From positions 28,079,537 through 28,143,536 of the forward strand of contig JAKSZT010054215.1 of NCBI GenBank assembly GCA_026826555.1: a DNA stretch of 64,000 nucleotides. Reading direction: 5' to 3'. A program made the position numbers and the translations under genes. The notes beneath the pieces are model-generated. The model ran no database searches. It worked only from the letters and a program-made list of their open reading frames with translations, and was not told the DNA's origin. Of this stretch, positions 10,351 through 20,208 are shown piece by piece. Each line of letters begins with the position of its first letter. Within the stretch, counting starts at the first letter, position 1. The stretch is from Tolypeutes matacus. Lineage: Eukaryota; Chordata; Mammalia; Cingulata; Chlamyphoridae.

Positions 10351-11635
10351 GAACAGCGAATCTAGGAAATCGAATGGAGGCGTGGGTGAGAATTCAGAAA
10401 ATAAGGCTTCTTAAATACACATCCTTCTGTCAGCCTGTAAGCCTTAACCTCCACCAAACTTAGAACTAGAATTCAAAATATGCAGCAAGACAAACTACCT
10501 TTAATTCTTTCCCTGCATTTCCTCTGATCTTTCTCTCATCCAATGGCAGAGGTACCTAGGAGCAGTGAACTTGAAAAATACTGTCAGAGCAGGAAGACAA
10601 AGAAGCCAAGCAATATCCATCGTCCAGAAACTGAATAATCATAACTATATTTATCAGCCTTTAGCTACATAGAAAGGGCTGTCGGGAGATAATGCTGCTG
10701 TGTCCAACCACATGATTCCTTCTGGCACTTGGTAGGTACTCAAATATTTGCTGAACAAGAATTAGGTTTCAAAGAACAGGAATCCACTCAAATCAATACA
10801 AGCAAAAAGGAGTTTATTGTAAGGATACAGAGAAATTCCCACACAGAAAATAGATCTCTTTCCACCTCTCGGAAACTATGTGTTCTTTCCCAGCTCTTTC
10901 TCTCTTCTCTCCATTTCTCTCTGAGTTGGATTCCTCTGCATTATAATCACAAGCCTATGCCTACTAGACCTTTGAATGATTGTTACACTACCTGGGCCTC
11001 CTGTTTCAAATTCAAAAAAAACAGAATTTGATTGCTGGCCATTGCATGGGCTTTGGTCAGGTGGCCATCACAGGTCCAATTAGTTATGGTCGGGAGGGGA
11101 GGGTATTTGGCACAAACATGGCCCCACTGGACCCACCCCTCCTTCAGCTGAGACTATTGATGGGGGAAGCAGTTTCCAGAAAAGGCAGCTCTGGGTAGGA
11201 CAAGCATCCCCAAACATTTCCATTATGGCCATTATTGCTAACAAGCCACTTCAGCTAAATTACATGACATAAAGACCTCACTACTTCTCTATTTGGGGAA
11301 TACGTAACCATATTTATGGGTCTTTTATCTCCATGAATCTGCATACTGCATATCTGCACATGCACCTGAGGCTGTGCCTCCCAAAACAGATTATGAGATG
11401 GATGAATGACTTTTTAGAGCTAAGTGTTTCAGGTGAGTTGGCCCTTGAATGTTGACTTTCGGCTTGATTGCAGTACGTGGCTTTTAACTTTTCAAAAAGT
11501 TTTCTTTGAAATAAATCTGTTTATATTTACCATGTTGATTGATATAAACAACACACATTTTAGAGATCTGCTCTTTTGACAAAGAGTAGCTGCATTTTTC
11601 TTAACAATACAGCAATTAGAAGTGAAGCATCCAGG
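10351..11635. other. Mostly single-copy DNA with a small L2 end
   Basis: At 10725-10765, 'GGTAGGTACTCAAATATTTG' followed by CTGAACAAG is an L2 3' end in sense. Elsewhere there is no repeat or gene that I can support. The 100-codon frame at 10729-11031 overlaps this L2 end and has no recognisable domain. Confidence 0.4.
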
Positions 11636-11639
11636 GAAG

Positions 11640-11870
11640 AATCCTTAAGTCTTGTTCAGCAATATTTGAGTACCTACCGAGTGTCAGGCACCATGCTAGC
11701 CTAGCTATCAACTCACTTCTTCCTTACAACCACCCCTCTAAGGATTTCCAGTGAACAAACAAGGAGTCAAGCTCAGAAAGTTTGTGATGGATCTTAGAGG
11801 GGAAAGAAAGAGAAAGTGTGGACCCTGGCTTCAAGGAGCTTGCACTCTAAAGAGAAAAGTTTAGTGTAGT
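11640..11870 (-). mobile_element. L2/MIR-like fragment, antisense
   Basis: 'TTTGAGTACCTACCGAGTGTC' and 'CAGGCACCATGCTAG' are an antisense L2/MIR end. 'TTCAAGGAGCTTGCACTCTAA' near 11830 is the next antisense L2 block. The middle (GGATTTCCAGTGAAC...) looks MIR-like, so two fragments may be mixed. Confidence 0.6.
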
Positions 11871-12098
11871 AGTTCAATGTGGGACCCAGAGCCACACTCC
11901 CTGGGGCTGTGTGATCTTGGGCAAGTAACTAACATCTCTGGGCCTGTTTCCTAATCTGTAACATAGTTTTACTATTAGTCCCTATTCCATAGGGTTGTTG
12001 TGAGTGTTGACTACATCAATAAATGAGAAGCACTTATAAGAGAGACTAAAATATAGTAAATGCTCAGGAATGCTACTGGTCATTATCATTATTATAAA
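11871..12098 (+). mobile_element. MIR SINE, nearly complete
   Basis: 'GTGTGATCTTGGGCAAGTAAC', 'TTTCCTAATCTGTAACATAG' and 'ATAGGGTTGTTGTGAGTGTTG', and a right end 'AGTAAATGCTCAGGAATGCTA' with trailing ATTATTATAAAG. This is one of the best-preserved MIRs in the window. Confidence 0.9.
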
Positions 12099-12550
12099 GA
12101 ATTTAGATTAGAACAATGTACATGGAATAATAGCAAGTATCACAAGACACTACACATTTAAGGGCTAAGATGAGAACAACATTCAAAGGAGAGGGAAATG
12201 AGTTGAACTGGTGAGCCAGAAAGGCTTGGTGGAAAGGCTGGGTCTTGGAGGCTGGGAAGATAGGTGGGTGGAGAGAAGAGGGCAGCTCTCTGAAGTCACT
12301 GAGAGGCACATGTGGACAGAGGTGAGGGCCGGCTGACCAGAACCAAATGCCCTGTGGATCTCTGGGTGTGCCTGGGTCTCTGGGAAGGAGCAGGGCATAA
12401 CAAATGAAAGGGCAGGATGGGACCAGAAATGGGGTGATACGTAGTCAAAAGGGAAGTTGAAGCTTCTGGTAACCACTGGAAATTCTAGAAAGGAGTGGCC
12501 TGAGGAAAGAGATGTTTGAGAGAAATGGCAGCATGGAGGATCAGTCGGAA
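12099..12550 (-). mobile_element. L2 LINE, antisense
   Basis: Purine-rich antisense L2 with 'GAAAGGCTTGGTGGAAAGGC', 'GGGACCAGAAATGGGGTGAT' and 'AGAAAGGAGTGGCCTGAGG'. The 137-codon minus frame inside it (12183-12596) reflects the composition and matches no L2 domain. Confidence 0.6.
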
Positions 12551-12769
12551 TGCAGGGAAACAGTGCCTCCCTGCCTCGCTGGGCTCGATGGGTCACACGG
12601 GAAAGCGTACCTACCCAAGACTATCCCAACAGAAAGGTCGTGAGTCCCTTCCTTGAATAGACTAGTCAATCCTCCCTCCGGCTTCATGTTTCCCAGCTGT
12701 AAAATGTGGAGATGGGGGCAGGGCAGAGGTGGGCAGCAAGTTCTGGGAAGGTGTGAGAAATGGCACTTG

Positions 12770-12803
12770 ACTGTCTCCCTCCCTCCCTCCCCCCTCTCCC
12801 CTT
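12770..12803. repeat. (CTCC)n pyrimidine-rich tract
   Basis: GTCTCCCTCCCTCCCTCCCC followed by CCTCTCCCC. Confidence 0.85.
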
Positions 12804-12939
12804 CTCAGAATTCACCTTGGGAATAACAAAAAGTAGAGCTCAAGTTGGCAAAATAGTCTGCAGGCCTTAGTTAGGAGACGCTAGAGCTAAAATGACTTTT
12901 CTCTTTCCTGCTGCATGCCATCATTTCCATAAATTCCGG

Positions 12940-13055
12940 ATGTCTGTCAGGAGATCTGGACTGGAGTTCTGGCTCCTCCACTTAACAACCTGAGTGTGTC
13001 TTCAACCCTCCGAGCTTCGAGCTTCAGCTGTAAGGTAAGAAAAATAATGCCAGCT
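12940..13055 (+). mobile_element. MIR SINE fragment
   Basis: 'CTGGAGTTCTGGCTCCTCCAC' and 'TTAACAACCTGAGTGTGTC', then CTGTAAGGTAAGAAAAATAATGCC. A smaller MIR-like scrap lies at 12655-12715. Confidence 0.7.
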
Positions 13056-13374
13056 GAACTTGATGGTTTCCCGCAAGGGAAGGGCTCTGAGACAAGGAAG
13101 GTGCCACCCACTACTGAGACGCCTGTGGGCCGGTGGAGGGCAGCTGTGATACCCGGAGAGGGGCAATGAGATTGCCGTCAGGAGGCCTGGGTTCAGGATT
13201 GTCTCCTGCAAGCTGGGAGGGCCTGGGTGAGACATTATGATGCCTCAGGTTTCTCGCCTGTGATATGAAGAAAATACCAAAATCATGAGACCTTTTGTCA
13301 TTCCAAGGAGGGGCCACATATAAAACAGTTTCTAATTATATGTTGAGTCTGAATGTAAAACTGTAGTAGTATTA

Positions 13375-13530
13375 CGTCTTTAAAAATTCAAGGTGGAAAA
13401 AACATGAATCAGGATTCAGAGAAAATCTTAGAATGTGAATGTAACATATTAATTCCTTAAAAATTCAATTTAGGAAAAAATAGATCTGATTTAGGATACA
13501 GAGAGACTCAGAATGTGGATAAAACATAAT
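13375..13530. repeat. Diverged tandem duplication, about 77-bp period
   Basis: Two units start TAAAAATTCAAGGTGG (13381) and TAAAAATTCAATTTAGG (about 13457) and proceed in parallel: CATGAATCAGGATTCAGAGA against ATCTGATTTAGGATACAGAGA, then GAATGTGAATGTAACAT against GAATGTGGATAAAACAT. Confidence 0.7.
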
Positions 13531-13814
13531 CTTGATCTCTTGCCCTCAGGGTATATCACTGGCTTCTCTGCCCGGCTCATGAGCTGTTAATGGAGAAGCC
13601 CCTCAAACAACTGAGGAAGAGACAAGTCTGAAGACCAGGCAGACATGGCAGCTGTGCCCCAGGCTGGCAGCTGGAAGGGCACGGAGCCTCTAGGCAGACC
13701 AAGTCCACCCCACACGTGAAAAAGCACTCAAGAAAGGGGTGTCTGGCATCAGAAGGCCTGCACATGTGTACCTCCACACGGCCTCAGGGAGAAGCTTTAA
13801 TGAGAACATCCCTA

Positions 13815-13975
13815 CAGAAGCACTCAGCACAGAGCCTGGATGAGAAAGAGCACTCAATACACATTAGCTATTGACACTCATTTGGGTCAACAAACTTATT
13901 GATTATCGTGCCAGGCACCGGATACAAAGATAAATAAATCCAGTCCTAGCCCTTGAGGAAATGTGCATATAAAGT
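13815..13975. mobile_element. MIR 3' end (+) abutting antisense L2 end (-)
   Basis: 13815-13875 reads 'CAGCACAGAGCCTGGATGAG' to 'AATACACATTAGCTATTGA', a sense MIR end. 13876-13975 reads 'CAAACTTATTGATTATCGTG', 'CCAGGCACCGGATACAAAGA' and 'CCTAGCCCTTGAGGAAATG', an antisense L2 end. Confidence 0.65.
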
Positions 13976-14648
13976 ATGGAGGAATCCTCCCATTCGCCAG
14001 TGCACAGACCCCACGTCCAACCTTATCGGGTTTTGGCCAATAGTCATACAGAGAGGTGTCAGGCTGTCATCCATGAAAGGTTCATTTCCCATAGGTGTAG
14101 TTTTATAAATGTAATTTCATTCCTGGAAAACTCTGTACACCATAGAAATATCATATATACTATATGCAACTACAATTATATGTTTTAACAAATATTTATT
14201 AAGTTTTAAAACCAAAGGCTTTATATAAAAATACTCTTGCAAGCTTCTTGTGGGAGAATTATATACCACAGTCATGGTAGAGAGACTTCATCTGAGGGGT
14301 GGGCTTGGTCTGCCTATAGCCTGAAGTGTCTTAAAATAAGATCCAATGTATCTGATTTTAAGTGCCTTAAAATAAGCCAATGAAATTTAGACAAAAGATG
14401 ATATCTCTTCCTGGTAAATCTACCTGAAGCAAGAGAAAGCATTTTTTCTTTGCTCCATCAAACTAGGGGCCACATGAATCAAAAAAATTTTGTTTGCCAA
14501 ACTGATGATCACAGATTACCACTGGAAGTCTGTAAACTGTAAAAACTGGGGAAGGAGCATATTCTTTGAGGACTTCTTCAATGATGTCTTCCTGTTCCTT
14601 CTTTCACTGACATTAATGTCTCTAACCTCTGGATGATTCTAGGGCTTC
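13976..14648. other. Single-copy DNA, nothing recognised
   Basis: AT-rich with no recognised repeat. The 70-codon frame at 13976-14188 has no supporting features. Confidence 0.45.
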
Positions 14649-14656
14649 TAAATACT

Positions 14657-14777
14657 GTTGTTGTTGTTTTTCTTTTTTTGTTTGTTTGTTTTTTTTACTG
14701 GGAGGTCCCAGGGATCGAACCCAGATCCCTCCATATGGGAGATGGACACCCAACCATTTGAGCTACATCTGTCCCCA
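14657..14777 (-). mobile_element. DAS SINE, short form, antisense
   Basis: On the minus strand: GGGGACAGATGTAGCTCAA (tRNA-like 5' end with box A), then GGGTTCGATCCCTGGGACC (box B), then an A/C-rich tail. It is flanked by the 8-bp duplication TAAATACT (14649-14656 and 14778-14785). The tRNA-Ala-like head identifies a xenarthran DAS SINE. It is a retroposed copy, not a tRNA gene: there is no acceptor-stem pairing or anticodon arm to support one. Confidence 0.85.
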
Positions 14778-14837
14778 TAAATACTTTTTATTATTAATTT
14801 ATTTGTCTCAGTTAAGCTACCTAGTACACACAGCTAG

Positions 14838-15012
14838 ACAATTAATATCTCTGTGACTCACATTCCTCACCTGAAAATGGGAATAAGTAGTAACTACCTC
14901 ATGGGATAATATTAGGATTAATTGAGTTACTACATATAAAATGTTTAGAACGGTGCCTTGATTACAAATGTTCACTAAGCTATCATCATCATTCATATTA
15001 TCATTGATCCTA
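14838..15012 (+). mobile_element. MIR SINE
   Basis: 'CACCTGAAAATGGGAATAAG', 'CTACCTCATGGGATAATATT' and 'GAACGGTGCCTTGATTACAAATG', followed by an ATCATCATTCAT tail. Confidence 0.85.
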
Positions 15013-15477
15013 TTATTATAAATTCCCCAGTGTTTCTTTTTATATCTGTACTTGCTGTGTCTTTCAAATGCTTCAAATAGGCCAATGAGTTCAGTTTCTT
15101 AAGCAAACAAACCATCCTTCCTTTGCTTCTGTGGAAAATGTCTTCCTTTGATGTCTTACCAATCTACTCAATAGCATTTTAAAGAAAAATATTTTTTTGC
15201 CCAAGTGTTTGCTTAGTAAAGAGGCATGAGGAATTTTCTACTTCATGAGGCAGCTCATTGCATTTTTATTGTCAATAATTTCATTGAAAACAGAGGAAGT
15301 CTTACTGTGATAAGAACTGTCAGAAAATCAGGAGTGACAAGTCCAGAGGTTGGAAGTCAGCACATACAAGGGTGGGGCAGCTCACAGAGATTACTAGCAG
15401 AGAGGCCTGAAAGGGCCCTGCCACAGAGGGCCGTCCAGCCCTGGCTACACTCTGGAAACATCCACTCCAGCCCTTCC
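15013..15477. other. Single-copy DNA, nothing recognised
   Basis: No repeat or exon could be supported. Confidence 0.45.
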
Positions 15478-15632
15478 TACTCAGAATGTGGGCTGTGGAC
15501 AGGAGCATCGACATCACCTGGGAGCTTGTGGGAAATGCAGCATCTCAGGCCCCCTGAGTTCTACTACATCAGAACCTGATTTTAACAAGATCCCCAGGTG
15601 ATTTGTGCATACATTACAGTTTGAGAAGTACC
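15478..15632 (+). mobile_element. MER5A hAT element
   Basis: It begins near CTCAGAATGTGGGCTGTGGAC, has 'ATCGACATCACCTGGGAGC' and ends 'ACAGTTTGAGAAGTACC', as in MER5A/Charlie elements. The 117-codon frame at 15226-15579 overlaps it by chance. Confidence 0.75.
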
Positions 15633-15647
15633 AATTTCAGCAATATT

Positions 15648-15748
15648 TTAAAAATACTAATGCCTGGACATTAGTCCCCAGACCAACAAAACCAGATTCA
15701 CTGGGGGGCAGGGGGACCTGGATATTGCTAAATTTTTAAAGCTCCCAG
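15648..15748 (+). mobile_element. MER5A/B-like hAT fragment
   Basis: 'ACTAATGCCTGGACATTAGTC', then 'ACCAGATTCACTGGGGGGCAG' and 'TTTTTAAAGCTCCCAGAAAA', the central MER5 sequence. Confidence 0.65.
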
Positions 15749-15759
15749 AAAACTGAGCT

Positions 15760-15942
15760 GGGTATGGCAATTTGACCAGGTGTCAGCCTGGGGAAGGAGA
15801 CAAGAAAAGTCTAAACAGAAAGATGAGTATGAATACATACATAGCAGGATGAAAAAGCAAGATATCAAGTAGATGAGGACAGTCAGAAAACAAGCTATGA
15901 AAGCGGTCATATGCTTTGGTAAGAACTTTAAAACTTATCCTG
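15760..15942 (-). mobile_element. L2-like LINE, antisense, left part
   Basis: Degraded purine-rich L2-type sequence that continues beyond the SINE pair at 15943-16210. The target duplication of that pair (AACTTATCCTG) marks the break. Confidence 0.45.
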
Positions 15943-16056
15943 GGAATGGGTATAGCTCAGTGGTGGAGCGCCTGCTTCCCATGCACGAGGTCTTGGATTC
16001 AATCTCCAGTACTTCCTTTAAAAGAAAAACCCAAAGTCTCTGTACAAGGTTTAATA
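15943..16056 (+). mobile_element. DAS SINE unit 1 of a pair
   Basis: GGGAATGGGTATAGCTCAGT, GGTGGAGCGCCTGCTTCCCA, then GGATTCAATCTCCAGTACTT. The head is strikingly like tRNA-Ala, including GGAGCGC and a TGC-type loop context (CTTCCCATGC). With the second unit it is bracketed by one target duplication (AACTTATCCTG, 15932-15942 and 16212-16222). Confidence 0.85.
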
Positions 16057-16116
16057 AATAAATTTGCTAAAAATAAGTGTTAATTTAAAAAGTAAAAAAA
16101 AAAAAAAAAAAGAATT

Positions 16117-16210
16117 TGGGGAGTGGGTATAGCTCAGTGGTTGCTTCCCATGTACAAGGTCTCAAGTTCAATCCCCAGTACCTCCTAAAAAATAAATAAT
16201 AATAGTAATA
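16117..16210 (+). mobile_element. DAS SINE unit 2 of a pair
   Basis: GGGGAGTGGGTATAGCTCAG, then AAGTTCAATCCCCAGTACC and an A-rich tail (AAAAAATAAATAATAATAG). It lacks about 13 bases of the D-arm region found in unit 1 (GGAGCGCC is missing). It lies downstream of the A-run at 16096-16110. Confidence 0.85.
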
Positions 16211-16560
16211 GAACTTATCCTGTAAGCAAGCCTTTCAAGAGTTTAATGAGCACTCAGTTTTGTATGTTAGAAAAATTATTCTGTCTGCTATAGAGAGCAA
16301 ATTTGAGGGGGACAAGACAGAGGACAGGAAGACCAGTTAGAAAGATAATGAATCGTTCCTAAAAAAGAAGAAAGACCTGGAAAAAAAGGGTCAGGTTCCA
16401 GAATTAGCAGAGGCCAAATAAGCAAGGCTTGATGAGGGAAGAGGGAAGAAAGGGACTTAACTATTCACAGGAAAACTGAAGAGCAAGGAGAATCAGTTCT
16501 AGGGAGGGAGTCCAGCAGCCCAAGGAGATGACAACAATAAAAGGGGAATACAGGATTCCA
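16211..16560 (-). mobile_element. L2-like LINE, antisense, right part
   Basis: 'AAATTATTCTGTCTGCTATAG', 'GACAGGAAGACCAGTTAGAAAG' and 'AGAGGCCAAATAAGCAAGGC' match antisense L2 blocks. It continues the segment left of the SINE pair. Confidence 0.5.
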
Positions 16561-16917
16561 GAGTCAGTGTAGCAGGACCTGAGGCTGGCCAGGGGATTCT
16601 ATATGGGGACCAAATGGGAAAGTGCCTGACTTACCCAAAGGGGCAAAAGACAGCCCCTGAATCCGTATCTGCATTTGCATACTGTGCTTCCCAGGGGATC
16701 ATCAGCTGTCGTAGCACCATGGCTTGTCCTTTCATTTTTGCACCTCCAGAGCCTAGCATGATAGCTAACACACGGGAAACTGGCAACCAATGTTTGCAGA
16801 ATGAAGAGAGGGAGGGGAAGGGGCATCCCCAGAAAGAAACCTGACAGCAGCACAGGCCAGTCCTACCTCAAACAGCCCTATGAGCTGTCTCTGGCTGAAG
16901 AGCTGAGTTCACTAGAC
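16561..16917. other. Single-copy DNA with an L2/MIR-like scrap
   Basis: Near 16740-16810, 'AGAGCCTAGCATGATAGCTAA' to 'CAATGTTTGCAGAATGAAGA' looks like an L2/MIR 3' end in sense. The rest is unassigned. Confidence 0.4.
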
Positions 16918-17040
16918 CAGCACTTCCCAAACTTCGTGTGCATCTGACTCACCAGTATGAGGATCTGGGTACAATGAAGATTCTAACTCAGTAGGTCTGG
17001 GGTTGGGCCGAGATTCTACATTTCTGCTAAGGCTGCTGTC
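16918..17040 (+). mobile_element. MER5A hAT element
   Basis: Starts CCAGCACTTCCCAAACTTCG, with 'TTCTAACTCAGTAGGTCTGG' and 'GAGATTCTACATTTCTGCTAA'. Confidence 0.7.
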
Positions 17041-17839
17041 TTTGGAGACACTTCAAGGAGACCTGGGATCTGGGATCAGGCAGCAACAGCTTTGGTAACC
17101 TTGAAACTTCCCCGCAATGGTTATCCTTGTTCCTCTAGCTTATTTCCCTTGCAAGACTAAAGATCAAACCTTATGAGCAGATGGGAAGCTGTAGAGATGG
17201 TGTCCCACCTCTCTGGACTGTAGAAGGAGAGGAGGTGCAAAATCAGACTCCAGTGTTGAATGGGGGAAATAATCAAGGGATCCACTGGACCACAGGAGTT
17301 CCCTGGAGGAATTAACCTGCAGAAGACTGGGATGTGGTTTCTGCCTAAAGCCCGTCTGTTTCCAAGTTCAAGGGGGAGGCTTTGGGGCAGGCCTCATTCT
17401 ACTCCTGACTCGCTGTCTTCAGCAACAGTATTTATTGTATTTCTGCTCCCTGAATTTCCTCTATCTGCTGACAACGGGACGAGTACAGCTTTTCTTCCTG
17501 CCATCTCTGGAATCTCTAATCTGGTAACTTGTTTAAGATGCATTCACGTAAGTGACTGCAATATGGCTTATTCCAGCCAGAGATTGAAGTCTAATAACAG
17601 AGGCTCCCTCGCTGCACTGGGATAGGACCTGGGATTTGGGGCTAGTGTATAACATTAAGGGAACTCCTTTGAGCCTTATGCCCAGCACATCAGCTCTCAA
17701 AGTGAATTTCTACTTGCAGTTTGACCAGCTGGGTTTCCAGCCAGTCTCTTCCCTATCAGGGTTTATAATATACCAGTGGATCTCCTTGAACCCCAGGAAA
17801 AGTAAATCAATCATTTACTTTTGAAACTCCCCGTTTAGC
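17041..17839. other. Single-copy DNA, nothing recognised
   Basis: The 121-codon frame at 17260-17625 has no recognisable domain, signal or neighbouring exon, so I do not call it. Confidence 0.4.
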
Positions 17840-18236
17840 TTTCAAGGCCTTCCCTAATCTAGCTTGGATAACCTCATTTCCCACTCCCACATCCAAGCTC
17901 AAACTCAAGCTCATGCTATCTCTCTGTTTTGCTTATGCTTTCTCCCCTCTGGCTTGGATTCCCTCCCTCTGCCCATTCACTTTTCAAGGTGCAGCTCAAG
18001 GACTCCTCCAGGAAACCTTCCCTGAGCATCCATTTTAGAGCCCTCCTTCCCTCTTACCTCTTGCATTGAGCCAGTGACACAGAACTTCATACTGCATTGT
18101 ACTCTGACAATTTCGTGTCTGTCTGTTCATGTTTTACTCCAACTTGAATTCAAGGATCATATCTTGTTTGTTTTGTATCCTCCACAGAGCCTAGTGAAGT
18201 GATGGGCCAGCATCAGTGGTCAGTAAGTTTTATCTC
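17840..18236 (+). mobile_element. L2 LINE 3' part
   Basis: Sense L2: 'CAAGGCCTTCCCTAATCTAGC', 'TGGCTTGGATTCCCTCCCTC', 'AGGTGCAGCTCAAGGACTCC', 'AAACCTTCCCTGAGCATCC' and 'TCAAGGATCATATCTTGTTTG', ending in the 'CACAGAGCCTAGTGAAG' block. Confidence 0.8.
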
Positions 18237-18451
18237 ATTTATTCCATTATTCCTTAATGATATAGCATCTACCACCAATTTTAGGTAGTGGATTTTTGGG
18301 TGGTGGATTTTCAAGTGACAAGCAGGGTTTGGTGGTTTACAAGGACCAAGAAACTTATATGCCAAAAGTTTAAGAATTAGACTCACAGTATAACTTATTG
18401 GTGAATTGTATGTCTCCTTACCAGTTCTCTCCGCTTCTTCCTAATACTCCA

Positions 18452-19126
18452 AAATAGTAATAGAAGTAATAGCAGCAGCAATAGTCATAGCAGAAGCAGT
18501 GACAATAGCAGCAGTAATAGTATCAGCAGCAGTAGTTGTATCAGCAGGAGTTGTATCAGCAGCAGTAGCAGCATCCACAGCACTAGCAGCAACAGCAGCA
18601 GTAGTTGAAGTACAGCAGCAGCAGTAGTAGTAGCAGCAGAAGTGGCAGCAGCAATAGTAGTATTTGCAGCAATAGCAGTAGCAGCATCAGTAGTAGAAGT
18701 ATCAGCAGCAGTAGTTGTAACAGCAGCAGTAGTAGCAGCAGCAGTAGTAGCAGCAGCAGCAGTAGCAGCAGTAGCAGCAGTAGTTGTAGTAGCAGCAGGA
18801 GCAGCAGCAGCAGCAGTAGTAGTAGCAGCAGCAGCAGCAGCAGTAGTAGCAGCAGCAGTAGTAGCAGCAGGAGCAGCAGCAGCAGCAGTAGTAGTAGCAG
18901 CAGTAGTAGTAGTAGCAGCAACAGCAGTAGCAGCAGTAGCAGCAGCAGCAGCAGCAATAGCAGCAACAGCAGCAGTAGCAGTAGTAGCAGCAGCAGTAGC
19001 AGTAGTAGCAGCAACAGCAGCAGCAGTAGCAGCAGTAGCAGCAGTAGTAGTAGTAGCAGCAGGAGCAGCTGTATTAGTAGCAGCAGCAGGAGCAGCAGCA
19101 GCAGCAGTATCCGCAGCAACAGCAGT

Positions 19127-19160
<34 letters not shown>

Positions 19161-19217
19161 TCCACAGCAGCAGCAGGAGCAGCAGCAGGAGGAGCAGCAG
19201 CAGCAGCAGTAGTATCC

Positions 19218-19253
<36 letters not shown>

Positions 19254-19310
19254 TCCACAGCAGCAGCAGGAGCAGCAGCAGGAGGAGCAGCAGCAGCAGC
19301 AGTAGTATCC

Positions 19311-19343
<33 letters not shown>

Positions 19344-19558
19344 TCCACAGCAGCAGCAGGAGCAGCAGTAGTATCCACAGCAGCAGCAGGAGCAGCAGCA
19401 GCAGGAGCACCAGCAGCAGTACTATCTGAAGCAATAGCAGCAGCAGCAGCAGTAGTATCCACAGCAGCAGCAGGAGCAGCAGTAGTAGTAGTATCAGCAG
19501 GAGCAGCAGTAGTAGTAGCAGCAGCAGGAGCAGCAGCAGCAGTAGTATCCGCAGCAAT

Positions 19559-19596
<38 letters not shown>

Positions 19597-19601
19597 CAGC
19601 A

Positions 19602-19640
<39 letters not shown>

Positions 19641-19707
19641 TCCGCAGCAGCAGCAGGAGCAGCAGCAGCAGTACTATCTGCAGCAATAGCAGCAGCAGCA
19701 GCAGCAG
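18452..19707. repeat. Giant imperfect AGC/AGT trinucleotide array
   Basis: About 1,256 bp built almost only of AGC and AGT triplets, with scattered AAT, AGG, ATC and ACA variants (consensus AGCAGCAGCAGTAGT). The reading phase is kept almost throughout, so long open frames of poly-Ser, poly-Ala/Val and poly-Leu/Ala/Thr appear on both strands. The longest is the 413-codon minus frame at 18485-19726. These are consequences of the repeat; there are no promoter, splice or flanking coding signals. The longest pure AGC runs are about 10-13 triplets (for example 19552-19590 and 19608-19636), so interruptions are frequent. Confidence 0.97.
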
Positions 19708-19724
19708 GTCCTAAATGATCTGCC

Positions 19725-20208
19725 ATCCGTCTTTCTGACCTCCCTCATCTGTCACTCTTCCGCCTCACTCTCCAGACACTCTGGCCTCCCTGTGGTTCCT
19801 TGAACACACCAGGCATGCTTCTGCCCCAGGGCTTCTGAACTTGCTCTTCACTGGGCCTAGAAGTCTCCTCCCCCACATATGCACATGACTTAGTCACTCA
19901 CCTCCTTTGGGACTCTTCTCAAAGGGAACTTTCTTGGCGAGGTGATCCTGACCACCCTACTTAAAATTACAATCCACCCTCTCCAGCACTATGGATCTCC
20001 CTTTTTTGCTTGGCTTTTTTCTATAATACACATCACCATCTCATATACTCTAAATTCTACTTATTCATTTTGTTTACCTATCCCTATGTCCCTACTGCTA
20101 GAATGTAAGCTCCATGATGGCAGGAAATTTTGTATGCTGAATTTACTGCTATACCTCCATTGCCTAGAACAGCAGGCATTCAAAAGTATTTATTAAATGA
20201 ATAAAAAA
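19725..20208 (+). mobile_element. L2 LINE 3' end, well preserved
   Basis: Ordered L2 blocks: 'CACTCTGGCCTCCCTGTGG', 'AACACACCAGGCATGCTTCTG', 'CAGGGCTTCTGAACTTGCTC', 'CTGACCACCCTACTTAAAAT', 'AGAATGTAAGCTCCATGATGG', and 'GCCTAGAACAGCAGGCATTC' ending TATTTATTAAATGAATAAA. Confidence 0.9.

Noticed and set aside
12183..12596. 137-codon minus-strand open frame
   Set aside because: It lies in antisense L2 sequence; Pro/Ser/His-rich composition follows from the purine-rich opposite strand.
15943..16056. tRNA-Ala gene
   Set aside because: The head resembles tRNA-Ala, but the unit has an A-rich tail, a target duplication and a related partner unit. It is a retroposed SINE, and the cloverleaf is not preserved.
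18452..19707. CRISPR-like repetition
   Set aside because: There are no conserved repeats separated by unique spacers. The array is a trinucleotide microsatellite in a mammalian genome.
18485..19726. Open frames of 274-413 codons (poly-Ala/Thr, poly-Leu, poly-Ser, poly-Ala/Val)
   Set aside because: All are products of the phase-preserving trinucleotide array. They exist on both strands at once and have no flanking coding or splice signals.
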